Shown here: piece after piece, positions 40,246 through 50,636 of the stretch | Position numbering within the stretch: position 1 is the stretch's first letter | Layout: each line of letters begins with the position of its first letter | Source of the DNA: Favolaschia claudopus | Lineage: Eukaryota > Basidiomycota > Agaricomycetes > Agaricales > Mycenaceae | DNA length: 64,000 nt | Direction: 5' to 3' | Assembly (NCBI GenBank): GCA_037176885.1 | Contig: JAWWNJ010000087.1 | Coordinates: 372,001-436,000, forward strand | Notes under the pieces: generated by a model | Told to the model about the DNA's origin: nothing | Seen by the model: only the letters and a program-made list of their open reading frames with translations | The model's database searches: none | Made by a program: the position numbers and the translations under genes

Positions 40246-41588
40246 TCATTCAGTCACTGGCGGCGCCTCCCAAGCCCAAACCTCTGGTGGAACAAGGCTA
40301 CTTCGCAGCCCCAATTCACCCACACTCCAGCGCCAAGCAGCGGTCGTATCTGTAGCCGGGCGAGTCCGACCTCGAGCATACTGAACAGCCATGCGATGAA
40401 AGCGCCACCGATTTTTGATAGCCAGCTCCTCCTTGCGTAGGAAGGTGAGCAGGTATTTGCACCAATCTAGAGGTTGGTCCAAGCGCGATTCCAGCTCTGG
40501 ACCCGAGCGTCTACGCCACTCTTTCCATTCAAGCGGTGTAGATGGAAGCATCCATCCATACTGCGATGCGAGCTGAAGGAATAGACCCTGGCGGTGGTTT
40601 ATAATGGCGTCGCAGAAGAACCTATTCGCCTGGCAGAGCGCTAAGAGCGACTTCGTGGCAGAATTGAGAGAAGGTGCATCAAAGCAGGCTGCCGATTCTT
40701 TGAGTTCCTCGGCCACAGTTTGAACAGGGACCTCGATGAGGGCCGATAGGACGAGGTTAAGAAGTTCCGGAACTGTGAAGACTTTCATACAGTCCGCGTC
40801 CGAATCGGCATTTACGTCCCAGGTTCGTGCATCGAGGGCTACAGGCGTCTCGAAGGACGTGGGGCGGGTGAGAATCCAACCTGTATCGTCCATAGAATCC
40901 GGATCGTCCCACCGATCAACGCAATCGGGATCGTCCTCTCGAGGTGTCTGACGCTCAATAGCAAAACCGAATTCTTGGCCATTTCGTCCTTCCATGTCGT
41001 AGTACTGCAAGCAATACAGCAGGCCCGTGGAACGCTCGCCGTAACGCATATAGTCGGATCCCGGTGTGTACAATGACTCCCAGATGAGTTTGGGAGTAAC
41101 CCCAACATGGCGGCAGAGGAAAGACAGGCATCCTCGGTGTATGACGAAATACCTTCCAGGATCGTCGTCTTGCCAGTCACTGCTTCCACCGATGGTGATT
41201 GCACCATAATCTCCTTGCTCACTACAAAAATACAAATGTCAATGATTTCGCGATGAAGGTTCACAGGACCTATGTACCATGGCGGGGATACCCAGTCCTG
41301 CTCCCATTTCGGGCCAACCACAACCCAGTCGTTCCAAAAGCGCCCGTCCTCGGGTGATATGCATACAATCTCTTCCTTCGCTTTGGAAGGCACAGGGTAT
41401 CCGGGAGGATTTCTCCATTCCCCGTCTTTCGGTGGCCAAGCATTTGTGGGATCGTCAGAAAGAAATTGGAGCCATCTCGAATGAGCGTCGCATAGGGGAC
41501 CCGCGCTGCGACGCCGTCAGCTCAATTGAACAAGCCAATGAGCCCGCGTTGCTTACCAAAATGAACAAAAGAGTTCGAAGACGCCCAT
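40246..41588 (-). CDS. Agaricomycete F-box-like protein with Cys-rich start
   Basis: ATG 41588 gives MGVFELFCSF, joined by an intron (GTAAGC to GTCGCAG) to CAGPLCDAHSRW. The start has the C-x-x-C-like pattern found at the head of many agaricomycete hypothetical proteins. Then NAWPPKDGEWRNPPGYPVPS, WNDWVVVGPKWEQDWVSPPW, an intron near 41222-41240, YFVIHRGCLSFLCRHVGVTP and TGWILTRPTSFETP. Near residue 260 an F-box-like helix pair appears (VPELLNLVLSALIEVPV, SLLALCQANRFFCDAI). The C-terminus is Trp-rich. Ligase adaptor role is inference. Confidence 0.7.
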
Positions 41589-42494
41589 GATACTACTGAG
41601 AATTTAGGCCGTGTTCTACGAGTACGGGCGAATGGTTGGAGTAGGTCGTAGTCTGGTACAAAGGTGGGCCGTTTGCAGAATCGGGGTGAACATATTCGTC
41701 AAGTACGACTCATTGATGTGACAGACTTGACATCGCAACATCCACAACTCATCTTGGTCCTTACCATCATGTTCTCCGATTCTTTCACCGCAAGACCATC
41801 TCCACAGAGACCCACCTCGCCCGTTACGAGCCCGAGACTTCAATTCACTTCGCCGTGAGATACGGGGTCTTTTTGAGCCGCTTTTCTCGCTGTATCCCGT
41901 CCTTTGTTCCGAACTTGGGGTGATTGCGACGACTGAATCAGAATAGATGCTTGTCTCTTTCGTACCTAGCTGTTCTCTCTGCGGTCAGCTCATCAAGCCA
42001 CAAAAACGAAGGCTGATCCTTCGTTTCACTCTACGGCCCTTGACACAAATTCTCAGCTCATCGAGCCAATCGAGCCTCATCTCTAACTTCTGGATACAGC
42101 CGGTCACCAAGATCTTCCTGTGCTTTACTGAAGAAACATCCTATCTTTGCTGGCGGCTGAATTACGGCCATTGGAATGGCCAATCTCACTGCGTTTATTG
42201 ATATTGATATCATCTTAGCTGGATAGGAATCCGACAGCCGCCATCGACCTTCCCAATCACTGTTTTATAAAAAAGGCTGTTGTCAAGTTGTATTGTGACC
42301 TGGGCTGCTGCATTTATCCGAAAGTGCGCGACGACTGTGTCGCATGGGGAGAAGAAAATACACACAGCCTCTTACAGTCTATAAAATGTAACGTCCATCG
42401 TCCTGCAAAACCTTGCCCGGCGCTTTTTCCTCTTCTCTGTTCAGTTTTTTCTTGCTTTCTGCCTGGCGCTTCCTCTTATTCTTTATTCTCTATT
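41589..42494. promoter_or_regulatory. Divergent promoter, F-box-like gene and secreted repeat protein
   Basis: About 900 bases. Two TATA-type boxes precede the secreted-protein gene: TATAAAAA at 42266-42273 and TATAAAAT at 42380-42387, the second about 115 bases before the ATG. A pyrimidine-rich stretch (TTTTTCCTCTTCTCTGTTC) follows, consistent with strong initiation. No gene is supported in the remaining sequence. Confidence 0.55.
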
Positions 42495-44728
42495 ATGGTT
42501 TCTGCCGCCTTCTCTCGCCTTGCCATCTTTCTTGCTTTCTGCTCGTATGTCTCCGCTGCCCCGTTGAGCAATCTTGAGGCGCGTGCGGACTGTGCCAATG
42601 GCAAAGACGCGCCCTGTATCTGCGGGGGAGCCCTTGGTCTTCGACAAAGTTCGGGCACATTGAGGAACAATTGTGGTAATCAGAGCTTCAAGTTCAAGGA
42701 TGCGGCTAGCCCCACTGTCGGCACCGTGTCCCTGGTTTCCGTGAGTGTACCTCATAGTTGGCTTTGAAATGGTTCATCAATATAAATCGCAGGGAAATTC
42801 CGGGAATGTGCAATGCGGTAAGTAATACGTCCCCGATTTTGGGTATCCCTCATGACCTGTTCCTCTTCGTAAAATTTAGACCAGTACGCATTTTGTCGCG
42901 ATCGTTGAATGCGTCTAACCACCTTCACAGCATTGTGGAACTACAATTCATCGCAGATGAAATCAGTAAAGTCCCGTCGATCTGCACGGCGTTCCAGAAC
43001 GGTGCGGCTGGTACTGCCAGCTTCAATACCTTCTTCGACGTGATCAACAAGCCGCCGAATACCGTTTTCGTGGAGTCGACGGTGAACAACGCCAAAGGCA
43101 TCGTATTCGGTGGAAAGAGTTTTGGGACCACTTCCCAGAAGGCCGCCGTACGTATGCGAGTTCCAGCTGTTGATGTATCTCAAGCCGAGTTCTTAGAATG
43201 GTGTGGTCAGCTATCTCACCCTTCTCAAGTCCAGCAAAGCGAAGGCCGCCGCCGATGCAGTCGACAACGCCATGACGGCAGCTGTGGGTGCAGGCAATGG
43301 CTTTTCTGCTGGGTTCGAGTCTCGCTTCACTGCTGCACTCACCTCAGCAATCGCAACGTTCGTATCCGCCTTGTTTCGGATTCACCATATTCAATGACCA
43401 CAATAATACAGGAGCAAGAAACAGGCTCCGAAATTGGCGCCCGCCCCGGCACCTGGAGACCCCTTCGTTGACGAGACTGCCTCCACTATTGCGAAGTGCA
43501 CGCGTGGGCTGTGGGGCTCGGTTCAGGACTTCGTTGTTCGCGCTGTGACGGGTAAGCCTGCACCTGCTGCTGCCGCTCAGTGCACCCTTCCCGCGAAGCC
43601 GGTACGACCAAGTTCTCCTCAGTCGAAGGCTCTGCTAATCCTACAAATGAAAGGCTACTTCCGCCAAGCCCGCCGCGAAACCCGCTACCAGTGCGAAGCC
43701 CGTAAGTTTTGTGCATTTCTCTCATTTTAGGGATCAAGTTGACCAAAATATCCCAGGCCGCCAAACCTCCTGTCAAGCCCGCTGCCAAACCATCCGCGAA
43801 ACCGGTGAGTTCAGTCGCAGTAGTTTGTGTTCTGGAAGCTCATACTGCATTTTAACAGGCGGCTAAGCCCCCTGTGAAACCCGCCACCAAGCCTGCCGTG
43901 AAGCCCGCCACCAAACCTGCCGCCAAACCCGCTGCGACGCCAGCCGTGAGAACCAACTGAAATTATCATATCTTTTCGCTGAGTGTGCGCATAGGCCAAG
44001 CCTGCAGCTAAGCCTCCCGTCAAACCCGCAGCAAAGCCTGCCACCACGAAGCCTGCCGCTAAGCCCGCTGCGACACCCGCCGTGAGTTCAAGTTCAAGTT
44101 TCGTCGTGTCTTTCGTACTGAGCTGGGACGCAGGCGAAGCCTGCCGCAAAGCCCGCCACCAAACCAGTAGCAAAACCTGCTGCGAAGCCCGCCACCACGA
44201 AACCCGCCGCTAAACCCGCCGCGACACCGGCTGTGAGTTCAGATACATATCTCAAAGGATCTCTCGTTGAGCCACGGATATATAGGCTAAGCCTGCTGCG
44301 AAGCCTGCGACTAAACCTGCAGCAAAGCCCGTCACCACCAAGGCCGCCGTGAGTTAACGCTTAACTTCTATTTGTATGTCCGATACTGAGTTCGAGACAG
44401 GCCAAACCTGCGGCGACGCCTGCGGTAGGGTGGTTTCACTGAATCTGTATTCCCTCATTCTTAACTGTCTTTTCCAGGCCAAACCTGCAGCTAAGCCTGC
44501 TGCCAAGCCCGTACCGAAGCCTGCCGCCAAACCCGTTCCAAAGCCTGCTGCTAAGCCTGTACCGAAGCCCGCAGTACGTTCATGACCGCCTTCGAAGAAT
44601 GCTTCCTTCTTGCTAATTTACTTCAGGCTAAACCCGCTCCCAAACCGGCCCCGAAGCCAGCTCCAAAGCCCGTCCCCAAGAAGCCCGTAGCAAAGAAGCC
44701 CAAGAAGAAGACCAGATCCAGGCTTTAA
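42495..44728 (+). CDS. Secreted protein with DHIVELQ domain and exon-encoded Lys-Pro-Ala repeat tail
   Basis: ATG 42495 starts a signal peptide (MVSAAFSRLAIFLAFCSYVS, cut near SAAP). The N-terminal domain has C-x5-C-x-C spacing and FKFKDAASPTVGTVSLVS. After introns come GNSGNVQC (exon 42793-42817), a 4-nt exon ACCA (42880-42883), then IVELQFIADEISKVPSICTA from 42931, so the joined protein reads C-D-H-I-V-E-L-Q. Next: FGGKSFGTTSQKAA, AFESRF-like helices and CTRGLWGSVQDFVVRAVTGK. The tail consists of phase-0 exons 43654-43701, 43757-43804, 43859-43945, 43995-44081, 44134-44232, 44286-44348, 44401-44424, 44478-44573 and 44627-44728, each an AKPAAKP-type repeat, ending KKPKKKTRSRL. Roughly 210 residues of highly cationic repeat. 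An HNH-like nuclease role for D-H-x-x-E is only a guess; wall or nucleic-acid binding by the tail is also inference. Confidence 0.8.
43654..44728 (+). repeat. Tandem exon-intron units coding Lys-Pro-Ala repeats
   Basis: Nine consecutive exons of 48, 48, 87, 87, 99, 63, 24, 96 and 102 bases (the last with the stop) alternate with introns of 49-55 bases. All exon lengths are multiples of three and all introns fall between codons. Several introns share the start GTGAGTTCA or GTGAGTTAA and a branch-like CTGAG before the acceptor, so exon and intron appear to have been copied together in units of about 135-150 bases. Confidence 0.85.
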
Positions 44729-44894
44729 TTGAGGTAGCGAGGTGTAGGAGGTGTAATGTTATATTGTTGTATTGGCTTGATCTTGATGAAAAATGTACGC
44801 TACGCTGACACGGTTCACTGTTCAAACGGCCCTGGTCTGGTTTCTCAATTTTTTTTCACAGTATACCTCTGCTAAAGCAGTCGGGACAACGACT

Positions 44895-46819
44895 TTATTC
44901 TGATGACTTCAACACCACAAACCGTCGGGTCAACCCATTGAACACGCTCCCAAAGATAAACGCAATGAGCGAACATGTAAAGATGATGACGTTGTATGGC
45001 ATGCTGAAGTCTGGTGTCGCTGGATCGACGAGTAGCGCGGGGGTGTATATCCGCTGTGGTTGATTCCATTTCTTCATCTCTTGCATGGCGCCTTTGTTCG
45101 TAGAGTCCGTTGCGGAAGATTGATTTCCGGACGCAGCGGGCAACAAGGCAACTACCGCGCCAGGGAGGTCCCATCCGCGCTGGGCATCTGGCGGGTGTTC
45201 CGTGTAGCGTAGGAAGGAGCGTCCAACACCGATGTGAAGTGTCACGGTGCTGCGCGCAGGGAGAGAAAGGACGGCTTCGAGTGTTGCAGCGCGGCCGTGC
45301 GGCACAGGCGCAATGTATGAGATGTCTTGTAACAAGTCCGCTGTCAGTTCAACAAGGTCAGCACGCTGGTCTGAGCGTCTAGAAAGTGAAAGACATACGT
45401 CGTCGAACACCGCCTACTGACAATTCGAGGGTGCTGAGATAGAGGTACACTATCCAAGGGAGTGTTTCCAGGTATACTACGCTCACGGGGTTGGAGCCAG
45501 GATTGGTGATAGAGATAGCAAGTGCGCCATGATCCTGCGCGGAGCCGCGAAGCATTCGACGGACCGAGAGGGGTGCCTCAGCAGAGGGAACGGTTGCTAG
45601 TAACGAATCAACATGAATGCTTTGGAAAGAGGAGGAATGACAGCACACCATGCTGGAAAGGCTCTGCCCAGCGCAAGCGCAGATCGAGGGGGAATGATTC
45701 TTTTCAGTGCATGTCAGCAAACAGGAAGGTTGGAGTGACAGGAAAAACGGACGGTCGGAGAGATCGAAGGCACCCCGGCCATCTACGACAGACGAAGGCT
45801 CTGGGTGGATACTGTATAGTTCCTTTGTAGGAAGAGTTACAATGATGCGGCTTGAGGCAGCGACAGGGCAGGCGCGGTCAACTACTCGGTCGAAAAGTAA
45901 GCGAAGAGACCAGTCTGCATGCACTCATTAGCTATTCGATTTGGGATATCGAGACAGGGCAAAGATTACCTCGCGAATTTCCTCCTGCTCGCAGAGGATC
46001 CGAAACTGACTGGAAGGTGAGGCGAACCTGCACACCCTCATCTGGGCGCCATGATACATGTAAACCCATGCCATGCCAATCCGCATCAAACAATCGGTGT
46101 GGGTTCAGTAGGTGTGCAAGACCCGAGAGTGACTTGCAGGGAAGCAGCTTGAGAAACGGTGTGAGATTCTCTGTACAGACATTCTCGGAGGGAAGCGAGG
46201 CATGGCGGAAGGCATGCTGGACACTTGCTGGCCAAGCGGGGAGAGCACCAACAGGCGTGAAGGCGCGACCAGGGGAAGTAGTACGTTGTTCATCTAGAGA
46301 GGCAATCGACGCGCAAAAAAGTCCAGCAAGGGCGTTGCGAAGGTCGCGCCAGCGTGCATCGACCCGGTGTCTAGCGTTAGCTGCAGATGCACTCCCAGTT
46401 CCCTCAGCCATCCATGCCCACAATGATGCTCCCGTTGCCACGTCAGACTCCTCCGGATAGCCCCAGCGGTCATAGTTCCATTTCCCGGCGTTCAATGTGA
46501 GATGAAGCTCAGTGACTGCATATTCGCGCAGGATTTGACCCAGAGCCAGCGGAAAGAGGGTATAGTGCTGGGCTGAACAATATTACTCGTATAATCATTC
46601 AGAAAATCTGTAGCACACACAATGGTCTTCAGCGGAGAGATTTTGTGGATTGCGTGGGGTTGCGCCATGAAGTAGAGTGGTGAATTCAAAGCGAGATACG
46701 ACTTTGCCGTCAGGAAGCGGGCGAATAACTAATTCTTCGCTGAAGGTTTCACCAGAGAAGGAACGACAGTAACATGGTGGTAGAAGACCCAAAACCCATA
46801 GAAACTGCAATGTTCGCAT
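44895..46819 (-). CDS. GPI16: GPI transamidase component PIG-T/Gpi16
   Basis: ER subunit of the complex that attaches GPI anchors to proteins. ATG 46819 gives a signal peptide (MRTLQFLWVLGLLPPCYC), then the family start SGETFSEELVIRPLPDGKVV with SRFEF. After a short intron, YTLFPLALGQILREYAVTEL, LNAGKWNYDRWGYP, GASLWAWMAEG, RWRDLRNALAGLFCASIASL, LPSENVCTENLTPFLKLLPC, GMGLHVSWRPDEGVQVRLTF, ICACAGQ, NPGSNPVSVVYLETLPWIVY and PHGRAATLEAVLSLPARSTV. The C-terminal membrane helix is VIIFTCSLIAFIFGSVFNGL followed by a short basic tail. Exons are few and long. Complete. Converges on the repeat-protein gene with 166 bases between ends. Confidence 0.92.
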
Positions 46820-46893
46820 TCAGAATCAAGGTGATTGCGAAGACTCCGATTCCGAAGAGTACTATTAGCTGTCACAACGTTGTGACCATCGAG

Positions 46894-46915
46894 GCGTGCT
46901 CGGTCACACCGCGTC
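46894..46915. promoter_or_regulatory. SPO11 upstream element, copy 1
   Basis: GCGTGCTCGGTCACACCGCG plus TC, ending 42 bases before the SPO11 start codon. It occurs again almost unchanged at 51877-51898 and 53896-53917. Just upstream lies TTGTGACC, which with GGTCACA forms an inverted repeat. Confidence 0.55.
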
Positions 46916-46957
46916 GACGAAATCAGACGCGTCGCTTACGCTCACGCGTCACCCACG

Positions 46958-48869
46958 ATGCTTCAAGACATGGACCTCGAGATGTTTTCCGATTTTTCCG
47001 AAGAAGACAGAGATAGGTCTGTGCCTGATAATGGCCTCGAAACTGCAGTCTTCTTAGCATTCGCACCGGCAGCACTATGACATCTCCTGTCCCAGATGCT
47101 ACAGACTGCATCGAAGAGCTCGTCGCGTCTTTTCTCTTCCAGCTTAGCAGCTCACAAGAAGCAAAGTCCACTGGCAGTTACTCTGAGGACGTGAGCATGG
47201 CTCCGGCTGCTAAACCCGCTCCGCTGGAGTTGCACCTCGTCGACCGCCAGAAGGAGGGGTGCGTTTCTCAGATCAAGTCAATTTTCTTTCCAAACATCGT
47301 GTTCTAGTGCGCTGCGTACAATGCGCTTTCCGAAGAAACGAGCTACAGGCAGTGCGCAACCCTTTGGTGCGAATGCTATATCCACCTCTTAACTCTTTCA
47401 ATTTACAACGGCCGAACTGGAACGCAGCGCAACTCTTCAAGGTCCTGGACTTGATGCATGAAGCTATCATAGACGATATACCCACCACGAAACGGTTTTT
47501 ATGTTCGTTTGCATTCTTTGACCTCAGTCTGATGGAGGAGAATAGAGACATGTATTACAAGGACGTCCCATTGTTCAAGAAGCAAAGAGTTGTAGACAAT
47601 GTGTGCACTCTCAGTTTCCTCGAAATTTTATTCTGACCGCGTTACACAGTTAGTCGATGACATCGCAGCCACACTCGAGCTCGACCGTGCGGATCTTAAC
47701 GTCGTCAGTGCCATGGTTTGTATAATCGAAATGCGCCATCTTTCTAACTTGTTTCGTGGCTTGAATTTCAGCGCGCGACGTCCAAGGGACTCGTTTGTGG
47801 CTCGGGTCTATCCATCCACCTCCAATCGGGCGAGGACATCCGCGTCACCGACACCGAGGCACAGTGATCTCGCGACAAAAGCGAAATGAATGCTGATGGT
47901 GTTCAAGGGCGCGCTCATTCCCGTTGGTGAAGACATCAAATCGTTCACTGTCGCTGAAGACCTTGCGTGGGTCCTAATCGTCGAGAAAGATGCATGTCCA
48001 ATGTGTGCCCCGTGGCCGAGATACTGAGCTTCCCACAGGCAGTATTCCAAACCCTTTGCCGAGTTCGCTTTGCATCGCACGCAGGACTGCCTGGACGCGG
48101 GCTCATCATCACAGTGAGTCCGATAGACTGCACCCCCTGACTGGATACTAACCAGCGCAACAGGGAAAAGGGTATCCAGACGTCGCCACCCGCCAACTCG
48201 TCGCTACCCTCTCCGCCTGTCTACCTCAGCGCATACCACTGTTAGGCCTTGTAGACGGCGACCCGTACGGTATCGACATCCTCTCCGTGTACAAATTCGG
48301 TAGCCGCGCGATGGCACATGAGACGGACAAGCTTGCGGCCCCGCGCGTCAAGTACCTCGGAGTATTGGCGAGTGAGTTGGCTAGGTAGGAAAATCATTCC
48401 TGTTGACATCGAAGAAGATATGAATATTGGACAGTTATGGTGTTGATCGTGACGCGCTGCTGCCAATTTCCAAGGCTGACGAGAAGAAGGTATGCTTATT
48501 GAAGCACAAGAGCACGGTTGACACATGACATGTAGGCATTGACGATGCTGACCCGCCCAATACCCGCGAAGTGGAGGTGCGTATCGTTCCCCAGATTGGA
48601 GCATTGCCGCCGTGGTAAGATCGAACTCTGTTGCGCGCTGACTGGAAAGTAGGAGAGAGCTCTCGCACATGCTGCACGCGCGCCGCAAGGCCGAGATCGA
48701 AGTCCTCGCGAGTGCAGCATTACCCTCGACCGATGAACAGATGAGCCAACAGTCAGACAGCAGCACCCATTCAACAGAGCGCAGCACGCCATCCACAGAC
48801 AGTGCCTTGGTGCGGTATTTGGTGACGAAGATCAGAAGCTACGTCGAGCGTGCCGCATTGCGAGATTGA
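46958..48869 (+). CDS. SPO11: Meiotic recombination protein SPO11
   Basis: Topoisomerase-VI-A-like enzyme that makes meiotic double-strand breaks. ATG 46958 (MLQDMDLEMFSDFSEEDRD). The catalytic tyrosine region reads RDMYYKDVPLFKKQRVVDN after an intron, followed by LVDDIAATLELDRADLNVVS and SKGLVCGSGLSIHLQSGEDI. The Toprim acidic residues are in LAWVLIVEKDA (Glu) and LLGLVDGDPYGIDILSVYKF (D-x-D-P-Y-G). Then RVKYLGVLA, GVDRDALLPISKADEKK, LTMLTRPIPAKW, RRELSHMLHARRKAEIEVLA, and an end at IRSYVERAALRD. About ten introns; the one at 47859-47907 seems to be of GC-AG type, joining DTE to GALIPVGEDI. All catalytic residues are present, so it looks functional. Source of the fragments at 51.9, 53.9 and 54.2 kb. 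Confidence 0.9.
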
Positions 48870-48952
48870 GGTATATTGAACGAGGGGCTCTTCTCTCTAG
48901 CTTAGTTGGAACGGCGATGCTTCAGATACCATTGGCATGAATGTGTATAGAT

Positions 48953-48990
48953 GTCCTGTTAATGCGATAAATGTACAACTAATGGATACA
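48953..48990. repeat. Conserved 3'-flank repeat, copy 1
   Basis: A 38-base block beginning GTCCTGTTAATGCGATAAAT just downstream of the stop of the paralog at 49100. Matching blocks lie at 50488-50524, 52016-52053 and 54654-54691, always in the same place relative to a paralog. Confidence 0.75.
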
Positions 48991-49099
48991 ACTGATAAAC
49001 GTAACGTATGCGGAAATATTTGGGGAATCGTCTGCGGGGTGGTTTGGTGGAGGAAACGTGACATCAACGGGCTTCCATAGAACATGGTGGATAGACGTA

Positions 49100-50219
49100 T
49101 CATGGTCCTGCGGCTCGTAATCGCGCTGCAGCAGCCGGAAAGTGACGTTCGAAGTATTGGAGGCCACGCTTAGACTCTACCCGCCACTGGGGCGGCCTCT
49201 TGTAAGCCCCAATCCCTCTTGTTCGGTCTCCTCGGGGAGCAGGTGGGATGATATTGACAAGGACGACACGGTCGCGTGGCTGCTGTAACTCCTGCTGCAC
49301 CCAAGCAGAGACGAATGCATCTTTTCCTGGCACAGGGGATGCATATTGGTTCAAGGGCGTCACAACCCTCTCCTCGATGCCGGATTCTGGAACATCGAAA
49401 TTTGTTTCCGACATCGTTTCAGCATCAGCAGACTCCGACACGAGTGTTTCCGGATAACAACTCAGGAGAAATTCGTCGGGCAGGTTCTTGCGGCGCCAGT
49501 GAATCGTCAAACGCGCAAAATGATCAGTCCATATCAGAGACGGTTGGAAGGAGATCAGATCTCCGCCCACTAGCCAGGCGTCGAAAGTGACGAAGAATGG
49601 ATTGGCTGTCGATTTCACCCGAAGGAAATCGGTGCATGGACCACGAAGAGATTGTAGCTCTTGTCCAGGTATCGAAACAAAAAATTCGACTTCGCTGGAG
49701 AGGGGAAGGAAAACATATTCATATTCAGCGGCCGAAAATTCCTGCCATAAGTGTGAGCTTTGTGTGTTGGGACGGTTGAGGTTGGTTCTCACAGACAAGA
49801 AAGACTTTCGTTCGGATATCGGAACGTTGAAGTTGTGAACCTGCAGGGCAACCATAGCGACCAGAGTCTCTTCTGTGGGTAACAAAACCCAGCTACGGCG
49901 GCCATTTGGTAGGGGAATGGTCATGGATTCCCGCACTGGAGTCTTGTCAGAGAATCACATCTTAGACAGGACCAGAGATACTTACCCTTCATGATACTGC
50001 GTTCGTGCGTAGGATCGATGGTGTATATCTCTAATCCCCACAGGTATTCCAATCTGCGATGCTGGAGAAAAATAAGAGGCGGAAGACACCAAGTGCGCTC
50101 GTACACACCTTGCATTTATCGTTCGGAAACAGGAAGGTTGTTGCCAAGTCCGCTGGAGCGTCTTCCTGAAGATCTCTGCGACAAGTGGCAATAGCTTCGA
50201 TGGGGACAGTCGTGATCAT
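49100..50219 (-). CDS. Tandem paralog A, unknown family (possible divergent HNH-like relative)
   Basis: Start placed at ATG 50219 (MITTVPIEAIATCRRDLQED) by comparison with the three other copies. Exons: LATTFLFPNDKCK; HRRLEYLWGLEIYTIDPTHE with RSIMK; SMTIPLPNGRRSWVLLPTEE with TLVAMVALQVHNFNVPISER; and a long last exon with EYEYVFLPLSSEVEFFV, ANPFFVTFDAWLVGG, LPDEFLLSCYPETLV, an acidic linker, RDRVVLVNIIPPAPRGDRTR, PPQWRVESKRGLQYFERHFP and AAAARLRAAGP. The second and third exons loosely match the W-G, D-T-R and iP-eeTL pattern of the HNH-type protein at 56 kb, but the nuclease Cys/His residues are absent. Converges on SPO11 with about 230 bases between. Function unknown. Confidence 0.8.
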
Positions 50220-50636
50220 GGGCATGGGTGGCATGATGGTCTGTTTTGCGTTGAGGTGCAACAAAGAGCAACAAACAAAGAAACAATTGCGATTGTGAGA
50301 GAAATACGTGGGCATGTCAGATAAAGACTTGAGTGATGGAACGCGTCGCTTTCGAGGGCAGTGGGCAGCGAGCGTTGGGGTTATGTCGAGCTTCATTTTG
50401 CGGAATTGAGGCATAGAGTAGGGGATTTTACTTTTGCTCGAGTAAGCTTATTTCCAAAATGTTTGAACACTGCGGATGTGTATGGATGTCCTGTTGATGG
50501 GATAAATGTACAACTATAAGATACAGATGGTATACATAACATATGCGGATATATCTTGACAATCTTCTCGATGGTGTGTTGGTCGATCTAACTCGTCCTC
50601 GACCGGAGGTCCCACAAGGGATACGCAGCAATGCTA
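50220..50636. other. Spacer between paralogs A and B
   Basis: About 420 bases. Contains copy 2 of the 3'-flank block (50488-50524) but no SPO11 upstream element and no SPO11 body, unlike the spacers further on. No coding frame supported. Confidence 0.5.
50488..50524. repeat. Conserved 3'-flank repeat, copy 2
   Basis: Downstream of paralog B; the most diverged of the four copies (GTCCTGTTGATGGGATAAAT at its start). Confidence 0.65.

Noticed and set aside
40246..41588. Possible Cys-rich zinc-finger regulator
   Set aside because: Only the first exon pair has Cys residues and no further zinc ligands follow; the F-box-like helix pair and general layout fit agaricomycete F-box-type proteins better.
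43654..44728. Lys-Pro-Ala block as a simple non-coding minisatellite
   Set aside because: Every repeat block is bounded by proper splice sites, has a length divisible by three and stays in one frame to a sensible basic C-terminus.
45852..46460. 202-codon plus-strand frame
   Set aside because: Antisense to the long PIG-T exon.
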